NCBI RefSeq assembly: GCF_902374955.1
Contig: NZ_CABKRX010000100.1
Span: 14,808 to 78,807 of the forward strand
From: Bacillus massilioanorexius
GTDB lineage: Bacteria; Bacillota; Bacilli; Bacillales; DSM-1321
Direction of reading: 5' to 3'
Length of the DNA stretch: 64,000 nt
Made by a program: the position numbers and the translations under genes. The notes under the pieces are model-generated. The model did not search any database. It was not told the DNA's origin and saw only the letters and a program-made list of their open reading frames with translations. Numbering within the stretch: position 1 is the stretch's first letter; each line of letters opens with the position of its first letter. Positions 24,417-33,312 of this stretch are shown piece by piece.

Positions 24417-27400
24417 TTGAACAAGCATATAGAAAAATTTGCTCGGAGAGAACGTCTTATTATACAATCAACTGTTACAAAAGAAATTCAGCTCTATAAT
24501 AATGATGATTTGCAAAGAATGATAGGTCACGAATGTACGACTGATAGTATTGTTGAAAAAACTTCTGTGACTTGCTTTATTGTAGCTTGTGCTATTCGAT
24601 ATATGGAAATTCACTCTATACAAATGGATAATGGGAAGTTAATTATGATGGAGCAATTACAATCCATTCATAAGAAGATACCTTATTTTTTTCCTGAGTT
24701 AAAGGAATGGATGTTAACATTATTGCCAGAAGAATCGCTAGATAAGATGTATGAACGAATTCGTACAAATGAATATGTAACGAATAGTCTAAAGAATGGC
24801 ATCGAAACAATTGGCTGGCTATATCAGTTCTTTATGAAGGATAAGGTGAAAGAGAAAAGCGGATTGAAAAATATGTCTGTAAAGAAAGAAGATTTACCTC
24901 TAGTGACACAGCTTTATACACCTCGTTGGATTGTGGATTATATGAATCAAAATAGTTTAGGAAAGCTATATGATGATGGACATCCAGACAATCAAATACA
25001 TCTACATTGGTCATATTATTTCAACCAACCTCGTTCTATTATTGATTCCGTTAGTGTAGAAGAGATTACCTTTTTCGATCCAGCCTGTGGGACAGGGCAT
25101 GTTTTACTTGTAGCTTTTGATATGCTATATGATATGTACGCTGAGCAAGGATACGCTAAGAAGGAAATCCCAAAGAGTATTTTAAAGAATAATTTATTCG
25201 GATGCGATATAGATGGATTAGCGATACAAATTGCATCTTTTGCATTGTTCATGAAAGCATTAGAAAAAGATCCAACTTTTCAGTTGCTAGATGATATGAA
25301 TGTAATCGAAATTATCGATTCACCCTCTTTAACCGAAGATGAATGGAAGGTATTTTCAGACGAGATGGATTCAGTAAGATTAATATGGAATGCATTTCAA
25401 AATGGTAAGCAATTTGGTTCATTAATAGAATCGCCGAATATCCCTTATCAGCCATTACTTCAATTCGTGACTCAACAAAATGATGTAACCACTCAAAAAA
25501 TCATTCCTGTAATTAAACAAGCTTACATGTTAAGTCAACAGTATCATATCATTGTCACAAACCCACCTTATCATAACAAATATAATCCAGAATTACGTAG
25601 GTTTATGGATAGAAATTATCCCGACTATAAACAAGATTTATACTCAGCTTTTATGTATAAATGCTTGCAGCTAATAAAAGCAAATGGTTTTGTCTCCATG
25701 TTGACTCCAATCACTTGGATGTTCATTGTTTCGCATCAAAAGTTGAGGGAACATATCTTGAAGCATGCGACAATTTCTAGCTTCATACAATTACAATACT
25801 CAGCTTTTGAAAAAGCTATTGTCCCTGTATGTACATTTGTACTTCAAAAATGTCAGATAGAAGCGGATGGGGTATTCATTCGTTTAGCTGAAAAGAAAGG
25901 TGATCAAGCTAATTATGTGAAAGAAGCCATTAATACTCCTCTCGTTTCTTTTCGTTATCATGTGAATGGTCGACATTTTCTTGAGCTTGATGGATCAACA
26001 ATTGCTTATTGGGCCAATTCACGTGATTTAGTTATGTTGAAAGAAGCTGAGACTCTTGCGAATTATGGAGTATGCAAATCAGGAATACGAACAGGAAATG
26101 ATGATAAATTTTTACGTTTATGGCATGAAGTGAACATTCATACTATGAAAACAGATTGTAAAAATGTGAACGATATGAAGGAAGCAATCTGGTTCCCCAT
26201 TGATAAAGGTGGTGGCTTTAGAAAGTATTACGGTAATCATAGCTATGTTTTACAATGGAAAAATCAAGGTAAACATATTTTGGAATCAAGTCAAAATGCA
26301 CGTTTACGTGACTCATCATACTATTTTCAAAAGTCGATTACTTGGTCAAGGATTAGTTCATCGCACATTGGCTTTCGAGCAAGTTTTCAAGGTAATTTGT
26401 TTGGTGATGCAGGACCAAGCTTATTTGTTCAGGACGACGAGAACTATTTTGCTTTATTAGGTATTTTAAATTCAAAAATAACACAGCGGTTCCTAAAAAT
26501 CATTAATCCAACTATGAATTATCAAATAAGAGACATTGAGTTATTACCGATAAAAGGAATAGAAAAGAAGAAGGAAATTGGCACCCTCGTTTCTGAATTA
26601 GTAGAAATCTATAAAGAAGAATGGGATTCTTATGAATCATCTTGGAATTTCAAAAAGCATTCTTTTATAAGATATTGTGCAAACAATCGTATAGAAGATT
26701 CCTTTAAAGTATATAGGGAGGAACGATTAACTCTGTATAACGAAGTAAAGAAGCGAGAAGGTGCAATTAATGATTTATTAATTGAATCATACAATTACGA
26801 ACAAAAAATACCTATGGAAGAAATTAAAGGAGAGATTCCATTTCGTTTAGCAGAGCGAGAAAAGGATATCAAACATTTTCTATCTTATTTTATCGGATGT
26901 GTAATGGGACGATATTCTCTAGATATAGAAGGTATAGTGCATGCAGGTGGTCTGTTTGATGAGAAAAAGTATCCCTCATTCATCCCTGTTCAAGATGGTC
27001 TTTTTACCATTAGTGATAAACAACAATTATTGGGGAAATTACAAGAATTCCTAACCGTTATATTTGGGAAAGAAACCTTAACTGAAAATATAATATGGAT
27101 AGCAGATTCATTATCTGGATTTCCAGCCTTAAGAAATGAAGAGAAAATATATCAATACTTTCAACAACAATTTTTTAAGGATCATTGCAGAGATTATTCT
27201 GACACAGCGGGGAGAAATAGACGTCCGATTTATTGGCTTATTGAAAGCGGCTCTAAAAAAGGAATTCAGACTTTACTTTATCTTCATCGGTATACACCCT
27301 ATTCAATTAATACGTTTCTCCATAATCATTTTTTACCGTTACTTAAGAACCTAAGAAAAGACGCTCGATTAATGGAGGATGAGTTGGATAGAAATATTGG

Positions 27401-27593
27401 TCGTAAGAGGGGGAGGGAGTTGTCGTTAATAATGAAGACGCTAACTATGTATAAACAGCAAATTCGTGAGCTGGAAAATTTTCAAGATATGTTAGAAAAT
27501 ATGGCTAGTAAGAAAATTCATTTAGATTTGGATGATGGCGTTAAAGCGAATTATGCTAAGCTAGCACCGATTTTAGCTGCCATTAAGGAATGA
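24417..27593 (+). CDS. PglX-like (BREX-type) adenine-specific DNA methyltransferase, solitary
   Basis: A 1058-residue protein with the architecture of PglX/type IIL-like methyltransferases. The helical N-terminal region is followed by SAM-binding motif I DPACGTG (residues 221-227), FGCDIDGLAI and catalytic motif IV NPPY (382-385); the long C-terminal half is a specificity-like region with GLLNSK-type sequence (ALLGILNSKITQRFLK). BREX PglX methylates the N6 of adenine in an asymmetric site. No brxA/B/C, pglZ or brxL gene lies nearby; both neighbours are unrelated metabolic or hypothetical genes. It may be an orphan methylase, a remnant of a BREX system or a single-polypeptide restriction enzyme, but I see no PD-(D/E)XK motif. 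TTG start with GGAGATG. Confidence 0.85.
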   Translation: MNKHIEKFARRERLIIQSTVTKEIQLYNNDDLQRMIGHECTTDSIVEKTSVTCFIVACAIRYMEIHSIQMDNGKLIMMEQLQSIHKKIPYFFPELKEWMLTLLPEESLDKMYERIRTNEYVTNSLKNGIETIGWLYQFFMKDKVKEKSGLKNMSVKKEDLPLVTQLYTPRWIVDYMNQNSLGKLYDDGHPDNQIHLHWSYYFNQPRSIIDSVSVEEITFFDPACGTGHVLLVAFDMLYDMYAEQGYAKKEIPKSILKNNLFGCDIDGLAIQIASFALFMKALEKDPTFQLLDDMNVIEIIDSPSLTEDEWKVFSDEMDSVRLIWNAFQNGKQFGSLIESPNIPYQPLLQFVTQQNDVTTQKIIPVIKQAYMLSQQYHIIVTNPPYHNKYNPELRRFMDRNYPDYKQDLYSAFMYKCLQLIKANGFVSMLTPITWMFIVSHQKLREHILKHATISSFIQLQYSAFEKAIVPVCTFVLQKCQIEADGVFIRLAEKKGDQANYVKEAINTPLVSFRYHVNGRHFLELDGSTIAYWANSRDLVMLKEAETLANYGVCKSGIRTGNDDKFLRLWHEVNIHTMKTDCKNVNDMKEAIWFPIDKGGGFRKYYGNHSYVLQWKNQGKHILESSQNARLRDSSYYFQKSITWSRISSSHIGFRASFQGNLFGDAGPSLFVQDDENYFALLGILNSKITQRFLKIINPTMNYQIRDIELLPIKGIEKKKEIGTLVSELVEIYKEEWDSYESSWNFKKHSFIRYCANNRIEDSFKVYREERLTLYNEVKKREGAINDLLIESYNYEQKIPMEEIKGEIPFRLAEREKDIKHFLSYFIGCVMGRYSLDIEGIVHAGGLFDEKKYPSFIPVQDGLFTISDKQQLLGKLQEFLTVIFGKETLTENIIWIADSLSGFPALRNEEKIYQYFQQQFFKDHCRDYSDTAGRNRRPIYWLIESGSKKGIQTLLYLHRYTPYSINTFLHNHFLPLLKNLRKDARLMEDELDRNIGRKRGRELSLIMKTLTMYKQQIRELENFQDMLENMASKKIHLDLDDGVKANYAKLAPILAAIKE

Positions 27594-27630
27594 TAAAAGA
27601 CCATCAACAGGAGGTTGATGGTCTTTTATA
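27594..27630. terminator. Bidirectional terminator
   Basis: AAAAGACCATCAAC pairs with GTTGATGGTCTTTT around a short loop. It serves the methyltransferase gene and the converging hypothetical gene. Confidence 0.9.
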
Positions 27631-28029
27631 TTATAGGGTTACTGGTGTAAATGCCTCACCATAAGTGCTTTCCCATAAATCAATACGCTCTTGGATATGA
27701 ATTTCATCACGTAGGCTATTATGATTATCTTCTATTTTTTTAGAGATTCGTTTACGCCAAAATTCTTTAAAACCTGGTTGAATCATCATTGAATGTTCAA
27801 TAGTAAATGTATCGCCATCATTATGAAAAACTACTAGCACTTGACAGTCTTCATAAGATTCATCATTAATTAAATTATTTAACAAGTCTACAGTTACAAC
27901 ATTTTGCAAGCGAAGTTGTTCTTGTGGATCAGGATGGTGTAATGTGTTAGGGCAAATATGCACCACTTCTCCTTTGTTTACAGCAACTACACGTACATAA
28001 CCAAATGTCTTATTTTTTTGTTCACTCAT
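27631..28029 (-). CDS. Conserved-looking hypothetical protein
   Basis: A 132-residue soluble protein with no membrane segment. An N-terminal stretch rich in hydrophobic beta-like residues (TFGYVRVVAVNKGEVVHIC) and a charged helical C-terminus (WRKRISKKIEDNHNSLRDE) are visible. I do not recognise the family. ATG start; an AAAGGTG-type ribosome site precedes it on the minus strand. It converges on the methyltransferase gene. Codon use is like its neighbours. Confidence 0.6.
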   Translation of the reverse strand: MSEQKNKTFGYVRVVAVNKGEVVHICPNTLHHPDPQEQLRLQNVVTVDLLNNLINDESYEDCQVLVVFHNDGDTFTIEHSMMIQPGFKEFWRKRISKKIEDNHNSLRDEIHIQERIDLWESTYGEAFTPVTL

Positions 28030-28287
28030 ATGTCATACACCTTTCTTGAAGAAAATCTATTGGGAAAATCTTAATTTCTTCATATCGTATAGAGTTAAAG
28101 CAATGTTTTTTAATAATTTCATATTGCGAATGTCCCTATTATAGCAAAGGTGTTCATCTGTTCCAATAACAACACAAAAGGTAAGTTCTACCTATCCACT
28201 TGTAGGAAATTTTCAGAATAAAATAAGATGTTTTTTTATCCGAATTATTGTAAACTAATAGAAATTCATCGGGGGAGAGGGACAATT

Positions 28288-28368
28288 ATGTCATTATTTA
28301 ATAATTGGAATCAACGTTCGACATCACCACCGTATACTCCAACTATTTATTTCTCATCATTTTTCTAA
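28288..28368 (+). CDS. Small 26-residue protein
   Basis: An ATG preceded by a strong GGGGGAGAGG site opens a 26-codon frame rich in Ser, Asn, Pro, Tyr and Phe (begins MSLFNNWNQRSTSPP, ends IYFSSFF). Its composition resembles small sporulation or coat peptides, but no family is recognised. It lies alone in the 390-base gap before the transporter gene, 50 bases upstream of it. The rest of that gap holds nothing I can support. Confidence 0.45.
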   Translation: MSLFNNWNQRSTSPPYTPTIYFSSFF

Positions 28369-28418
28369 TAACTGAGAAGGAATCTGAAGGATTTTATTCA
28401 GATTTGAGGGAGTAAACA

Positions 28419-29315
28419 ATGAAATCTAAACTTCAATTTATATTATCAATGGTCATTTTTGGAACGATTGGTGTTTTTGTAAGATATATTGATTTATCTT
28501 CGAGTGAAATAGCTTTATTACGCAGCTTAATAGGTAGCTTATTTTTATTAACAGTAATGCTAATACTAAAGAAAAGAATCACTTGGAAAATAGTCAAAGC
28601 CAATGCTTTGTTTCTAGTACTATCCAGTATTGCATTGGGAGCAAATTGGATTTTCCTTTTTGAAGCGTATAAGCATACGACTATTTCTAATGCAGCATTG
28701 AGTTATTATTTTGCACCCGTATTCGTCCTGATTGTATCACCCATTGTTTTAAAAGAGAAACTATCAACGAAGAAAATGATCTGCATCGTCTTTGCTATGT
28801 TAGGGATGTCGATGATAATTGGTAATGGCGGAATAAGTACTTCAGGATTAGATGATTTAATCGGTATTGGCTATGGGTTAATAGCAGCTGCGTTTTATGC
28901 TTCATTAATGTTATTGAATAAATTCATCAAAAGCATGGATGGGCTAGAAACAACCTTCATTCAGCTTGGTATGGCAGCGATATTACTCATGCCCTATGTA
29001 TTTATTACGGAAGGTTTTAACATCTTAGAAGTAACTATTTCTTCTATTCCTTTTATATTGACATTAGGGATTATTCACACAGGTATTGGCTTTTTGTTGT
29101 TCTTTTCTAGTATGCAGAGATTAAAGGCGCAAAGTATAGCTGCATTAAGCTATGTAGACCCGATTACATCACTAGTGATTTCTATTTTAATATTGCAGGA
29201 GCAGATGACAATTGTACAATTACTTGGAGGAGCATTGCTATTAGGATCAACTTTTGTCAGTGAGAATGAAGCAATCAAATTTCCAAAACGAATAAGGAAA
29301 CAACGGATTTCTTAA
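28419..29315 (+). CDS. EamA/DMT family transporter
   Basis: A 298-residue membrane protein with ten hydrophobic segments arranged as two EamA repeats. The repeat signatures LRSLIGSLFLL (first) and LSYVDPITSLVISILILQEQMT (end of second) are typical of the drug/metabolite transporter superfamily. Ribosome site GAGGGAG. These proteins export amino acids or other metabolites; the cargo here is unknown. It is followed by the tandem 21-bp motif and then a terminator. Confidence 0.85.
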   Translation: MKSKLQFILSMVIFGTIGVFVRYIDLSSSEIALLRSLIGSLFLLTVMLILKKRITWKIVKANALFLVLSSIALGANWIFLFEAYKHTTISNAALSYYFAPVFVLIVSPIVLKEKLSTKKMICIVFAMLGMSMIIGNGGISTSGLDDLIGIGYGLIAAAFYASLMLLNKFIKSMDGLETTFIQLGMAAILLMPYVFITEGFNILEVTISSIPFILTLGIIHTGIGFLLFFSSMQRLKAQSIAALSYVDPITSLVISILILQEQMTIVQLLGGALLLGSTFVSENEAIKFPKRIRKQRIS

Positions 29316-29331
29316 ATGTTGATAGATTAGG

Positions 29332-29415
29332 AAGTTGAAACAAAATAGTGAAAAGTTGAATCAGTCTATATTTAAGTTGAACCAAATTTAAATAAAGTTG
29401 AATCAAAATACAAAA
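29332..29415. repeat. Four tandem imperfect 21-bp repeats (AAGTTGAAyCAAA core)
   Basis: AAGTTGAA begins at 29332, 29353, 29374 and 29395, exactly 21 bases apart each time, followed by aC/tC/cC/tC and A/T-rich sequence. A weaker GTTGAT lies at 29318. Twenty-one bases is two helical turns, so the cores face the same side of the DNA. The same motif, inverted, lies at 19.56 kb. Confidence 0.7.
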
Positions 29416-29460
29416 TAAAGGACAAAATCATCTATCGAGATGGATGATTTTGTCCTTTTA
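29416..29460. terminator. Bidirectional terminator
   Basis: AAAGGACAAAATCATC (29417-29432) pairs perfectly with GATGATTTTGTCCTTT (29443-29458). It separates the EamA gene from the converging NCS2 permease gene. Confidence 0.9.
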
Positions 29461-29464
29461 CTAG

Positions 29465-30784
29465 CTATTTTTCTTGAAAAAGTGATTTAGGAATAATCAA
29501 ATTTAGAACAACGGCAGCAATAGCGCCAACAGCCGTTCCTGAAGATAAAATATAGTTTAAAAAGTCTGGTAAAGAGTTTAATATTTCTGCTGGTAAAATC
29601 GTTGTACCGATTGTGAGAAGAATAGGCATCCCCATAACAATCATATTTCGATCATCAATTGTGATATGCTGAATTACTTTAATACCATTCATGGCAATGG
29701 CAATACAAACTACTCCGAAAATTCCGTTAATAACAGGACCAGGAATACAAGTAATTAAAGTTGATAACTTAGGAATTAAGCCAAGTGCAACAAGTATGAA
29801 TCCTGCTGTTAAAACAACTCGTCGACTCGCAACTCCAGTTATTGCAATTAAACCAGCATTTGATGAATATCCAGTCATTGGTGTTCCACCGAATAACGAA
29901 CCTACGAAGCAACCAATTCCTTCTCCAAAAGAAGCGCGATTTAATCTTTTTTCTGTTAAATCTTCGTTTGTAACAGTAGAGACAACGAACCAAGTACCTG
30001 TTGTTTCTATTAAAATAACAATATAAATAAATACCATAGTCAAAATAGCGTGTAAGTCAAAGACTGGTTTCCCAAATGGAAAGAAGGATGGAAGGGAAAA
30101 CCAAGCAGCTTCTTTTACAGGGGAGAAATCCACTGAACCAAAAAGAGATGCAGTAATTGTACCAGCAATAATCGCTAAAATGACAGAAACTAAACGGAAA
30201 AATGTACCGAAAGATTTTCCTTTTTTTCCAAGCAAAATACAAATGATTAGAACGGTAGTAGATACGAAAGCAACTAATGCATTATGTCCCACAAAACCAG
30301 GCGCGGTATAGATTCCTTTGAATGGAATTGGCATGAGTGAGATACCAACGATTACGATAACCGTACCAGCTACTGAAGGTGGAATGATTTTCTTTACGAT
30401 ATGTGCAAAAAGCTTTAAGGGTCTTCCTAACACGGCAATTAAAAGAGCACCAGGAATCAGACTTCCTACAACAGCCCCCATACCAAGATTACCCCCAATG
30501 GCAGCTAAAGCACCGATTGGTACGTAGGACGGACCTTGTACAACCGGTAAACGCAATCCTATTGTCGTTTGGATAATAGTGGCTAATCCAGCAGCCAAGA
30601 AGCACATTTGAATAAAAAAGGTGGTATTTTCTGTTGTTAAGGATAATAATCCTGCTATGATAATTGGTGCTAAATATAAATCCATCGCTAATACATGCTG
30701 CATCCCTAATAGTATGGATGTTTTGAAACTAATCTTCTCATCGACCCCTACTACGATGTCAGACTTTTGGTCTTGTTCCTTCAT
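29465..30784 (-). CDS. NCS2 family xanthine/uracil (nucleobase) permease
   Basis: A 439-residue membrane protein of the nucleobase:cation symporter-2 family, about 12 to 14 helices. Family features: QHVLAMDLYLAPIIIAGLL near the N-terminus, the QGPSYVPIGALAAIG loop and the signature GGTPMTGYSSNAGLIAITGVASR near residue 300. It takes up xanthine, uracil, urate or a related heterocycle with protons or sodium. GAGGAGGAA ribosome site on the minus strand. I looked for a purine riboswitch in the leader and did not find one; instead a 9-bp inverted repeat (30903-30938) is present. It is divergent from a Rieske oxygenase gene, which suggests a shared substrate. Confidence 0.9.
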   Translation of the reverse strand: MKEQDQKSDIVVGVDEKISFKTSILLGMQHVLAMDLYLAPIIIAGLLSLTTENTTFFIQMCFLAAGLATIIQTTIGLRLPVVQGPSYVPIGALAAIGGNLGMGAVVGSLIPGALLIAVLGRPLKLFAHIVKKIIPPSVAGTVIVIVGISLMPIPFKGIYTAPGFVGHNALVAFVSTTVLIICILLGKKGKSFGTFFRLVSVILAIIAGTITASLFGSVDFSPVKEAAWFSLPSFFPFGKPVFDLHAILTMVFIYIVILIETTGTWFVVSTVTNEDLTEKRLNRASFGEGIGCFVGSLFGGTPMTGYSSNAGLIAITGVASRRVVLTAGFILVALGLIPKLSTLITCIPGPVINGIFGVVCIAIAMNGIKVIQHITIDDRNMIVMGMPILLTIGTTILPAEILNSLPDFLNYILSSGTAVGAIAAVVLNLIIPKSLFQEK

Positions 30785-30902
30785 GTTGCGAATTCCTCCT
30801 CAAATGATAAAATCCCTTTTTTGTCCCGCTTATGCTAACAACTTAGGCTCCAAATAAATAATGTTAGAGACCAAGCGCTAGTAAAAACAGTTTGTTCAGC
30901 TA

Positions 30903-30938
30903 CTAATCGTTGGATATATTAGGCTTTTGAACGATTAG
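30903..30938. promoter_or_regulatory. Inverted repeat between divergent permease and Rieske genes
   Basis: CTAATCGTT (30903-30911) and AACGATTAG (30930-30938) are perfect arms 18 bases apart, in the leader of the NCS2 permease gene. It may be an operator for both divergent genes or an RNA hairpin. The rest of the 340-base gap holds the Rieske gene promoter. Confidence 0.45.
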
Positions 30939-31061
30939 AACTTCACGGTATAAGTTCGTATTAAGCAAACATATTTAGAATTATAGAAAAAAAATAACAA
31001 TATGTAAAATAAAAAATCGAATAATTGTTATAAAAAATTAGAATAATGTTCGTATTTAGAA

Positions 31062-31090
31062 TTGACATACATTTTTTTGGCACATACAAT
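31062..31090 (+). promoter_or_regulatory. SigA-type promoter of the Rieske oxygenase gene
   Basis: Consensus TTGACA (31062-31067), a 17-base spacer and TACAAT (31085-31090). It shows that the in-frame ATG at 31046 cannot be the start. Confidence 0.8.
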
Positions 31091-31123
31091 AGATACAGAC
31101 AAACTCATGGGGAGAGGACTATC

Positions 31124-32101
31124 ATGATAATACAAGATCAAGTATTAAGAAGTGATTGGATAGTGGCATGTAAGGCAGAAGATATAGGAGAGAAACCATT
31201 ACAGGTCATCATTATGGGAGAAAGAGTTGTTATTTTTCGTAATGAAGAAGGAATTTATGCTTTAAAGGATTTATGTGTTCACCGTGGAGCAGCATTATCT
31301 TTAGGATGTGTGAAAAATGGCAATCTCGTATGTCCTTATCACGGCTGGGAATTTGATGGTGAAGGTAAATGTACAAAAATTCCACAGCTACCAGAAGGGA
31401 AATCCATTCCTTTGAAAGCGAAGGGACAGCAGTATGGTTGTATAGAAAAATACGGTTTTGTTTGGGTGAATCTAGAAAATAATGATACATCACTATTTGA
31501 ATATAAAGAAGCGAATGATTCATCATTTCATCATGTTTTATGGGGACCACAGGTTGTTGAAGCAAAACCACCTAGAATCGTAGAAAACTTTTTGGATGTA
31601 GGTCATTTAGCATTTGTTCATGAAGGATACTTAGGTGAGCAAACACACGCGGTTATCAGTGATTACAAAGTGCACCAAGGTGAAGATTCACTTTTTTCAG
31701 ATGAAATCGCTATTTTTCAACCAGATCCAGATGGTTCAGGGCAATCTAAGTATGTTTATTATACATACGAAATATTAAGACCATTAACAGTTCGTTTTAA
31801 AAAGTTTGATAGAGAGTTAGGTCATCACATGTCTATTCTATTAACAATTCTACCAGTTGAAGAAGAGAAATCGATAGCATATGGGATCCTATCTTTTAAC
31901 TATGATACTGGAACATCTGATAAAGAAATAGTAGAGTTTCAGGATATGATTTTTGCTCAAGATAAACCGATTGTAGAAAATCAAAAACCAGAAGACTTAC
32001 CACTAGATTTACAAGTAGAGCTTTCGTTGATTTGTGACCGTATGAGTATTTCGTATAGACAATATTTAACGAAACTTGGTGTTATTCATGGTACAGCTTG
32101 A
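31124..32101 (+). CDS. Rieske non-heme iron oxygenase, large subunit
   Basis: A 325-residue aromatic-ring-hydroxylase/O- or N-demethylase type oxygenase. The Rieske [2Fe-2S] ligands are C51/H53 (CVHRGA) and C70/H73 (CPYHGW). The mononuclear-iron motif ENFLDVGHLAFVHEG gives N155, D158, H161 and H166. The size and single-subunit look match VanA/phthalate-oxygenase-like enzymes rather than two-subunit dioxygenases. ATG at 31124 after GGGGAGAGG. No reductase or ferredoxin gene is adjacent, so electrons must come from elsewhere. The divergent NCS2 permease makes a purine-like or other N-heterocyclic substrate possible, as for methylxanthine N-demethylases; this is inference. Confidence 0.88.
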   Translation: MIIQDQVLRSDWIVACKAEDIGEKPLQVIIMGERVVIFRNEEGIYALKDLCVHRGAALSLGCVKNGNLVCPYHGWEFDGEGKCTKIPQLPEGKSIPLKAKGQQYGCIEKYGFVWVNLENNDTSLFEYKEANDSSFHHVLWGPQVVEAKPPRIVENFLDVGHLAFVHEGYLGEQTHAVISDYKVHQGEDSLFSDEIAIFQPDPDGSGQSKYVYYTYEILRPLTVRFKKFDRELGHHMSILLTILPVEEEKSIAYGILSFNYDTGTSDKEIVEFQDMIFAQDKPIVENQKPEDLPLDLQVELSLICDRMSISYRQYLTKLGVIHGTA

Positions 32102-32126
32102 TTAAATAAAGACATTTATATACGAA

Positions 32127-32167
32127 AAATCCCGTTAACCAATATTTAGTTAGCGGGGTTTTTTTAT
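32127..32167 (+). terminator. Rho-independent terminator
   Basis: CCCGTTAAC (32131-32139) pairs with GTTAGCGGG (32149-32157), one G-T pair, followed by TTTTTTT. Confidence 0.85.
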
Positions 32168-32349
32168 GTCAATTTTATTCTTACTCCTATATTTTAAGCA
32201 AAATAGTTGATTTCTTACTCAGTTTTTTTCAAAAGAAACTATATTTATTATTTGTTAATATAGTTATGGGGATTTAATTAAGTAACTTAACTATTGAAGT
32301 TACAAACTATGTAAATGGGAAAGATTAGACAAAGAAAGAGGGAGAAATT

Positions 32350-33102
32350 ATGGCAAACAAAGTAGTTTTAATTACTGGGATAGCAACAGGATTAGGTCGT
32401 TCTGTATCTATTAAATTAGCAGAACAAGGATATGACTTAGCGCTAGTAGATTTTAATGAGGAAGCTGGATTAGAAACATTATCTTTAGTGAAAAAAGCAG
32501 GTGCAAAAGCGATTTTTATTAAAGCAAATGTTGCCAATGAAGAAGATGTTAAAAATTATGTGGATAAAACAGTAGAAGAATTTGGCCAAATTAACTATTT
32601 CGTTAATAATGCTGGAATTATGGTTCCAATGAAATTAATTCATGAATATGAAGCTAATGACTTCGATCGAGTAGTTGGAGTTAACCTAAAAGGTGCGTTT
32701 ATGGGAATGAAATATGTCATTCCTGTTATGTTAGAATACGGCGGAGGTAATATCGTGAATATTGCTTCTTCTAATAGCTACAAACCAACAGCATTTAATG
32801 GCTTATATTCTGCTACTAAACATGGTGTAGCAGCATTAACAAAATCAATAGGACAAGATTATCAAGACTTAAATATCCGTGCAGTTGGTGTAGCACCTAA
32901 TACAATGAAAACAACAATTGGAGTTGCTGCATCCGCTTCTTTAACTCGTGAAAGAGGCGCAAAACTTCATGCTTCAACAGGACCAAACATACCAGCAACA
33001 CCAGAAGAAATTGCTGACACAGTTATTTTTGCTATGACTACTGGTGCAAATATGTTAAACGGTACGATTGTAAACTGTGCTGGTGGAGAAATCTTTAATT
33101 AA
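32350..33102 (+). CDS. Short-chain dehydrogenase/reductase
   Basis: A 250-residue classical SDR. TGIATGLG (about residues 9-16) binds NAD(P), D33 in LALVDFNEE suggests NAD preference, NNAG lies near 88, and catalytic YSATK is near 156 with the serine in IASSN. The usual PG after the active site is replaced by VAPNTMKT, an atypical feature. AGAGGGAG ribosome site. It follows the Rieske gene after a terminator and 180 bases, so it is not clearly in the same transcript, but it could oxidise a product of that enzyme. Confidence 0.88.
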   Translation: MANKVVLITGIATGLGRSVSIKLAEQGYDLALVDFNEEAGLETLSLVKKAGAKAIFIKANVANEEDVKNYVDKTVEEFGQINYFVNNAGIMVPMKLIHEYEANDFDRVVGVNLKGAFMGMKYVIPVMLEYGGGNIVNIASSNSYKPTAFNGLYSATKHGVAALTKSIGQDYQDLNIRAVGVAPNTMKTTIGVAASASLTRERGAKLHASTGPNIPATPEEIADTVIFAMTTGANMLNGTIVNCAGGEIFN

Positions 33103-33128
33103 GAAAGATTAAACTAAAAAATGAGTGT

Positions 33129-33161
33129 AAGGGCGTTTAGATTATTAAACGCTCTTTTTTA
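33129..33161 (+). terminator. Rho-independent terminator
   Basis: AGGGCGTTTA pairs with TAAACGCTCT around a short loop, followed by TTTTTT. Confidence 0.85.
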
Positions 33162-33312
33162 TTGTTTATATTTGATATGAATGGGATTAAACATTTTGGA
33201 AGAAGGAAAATGCCTATGTAAGAGGAATTTGATTAAATATTGTTGGGTATATATGAGTGTGTTAATATTTGGTAGAATGGTTGTTTCAATCTTTTTTAAG
33301 GGGAAAAGTAAA

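Noticed and set aside
24417..27593. Complete BREX defence system
   Set aside because: Only the PglX-like gene is present; neighbours are a cystine importer unit and unrelated genes.
29318..29415. CRISPR-like array of AAGTTGAAyCAAA repeats
   Set aside because: Repeats are only about 13 bases within a 21-base period, with no room for spacers and no cas genes. Treated as a tandem motif.
30785..31060. Purine riboswitch in the leader of the NCS2 permease
   Set aside because: The conserved core sequence and three-way junction pattern could not be found; only a 9-bp dyad is visible.
31046..31123. Upstream ATG start for the Rieske oxygenase
   Set aside because: The promoter (31062-31090) lies downstream of it, and the GGGGAGAGG site points to ATG 31124.
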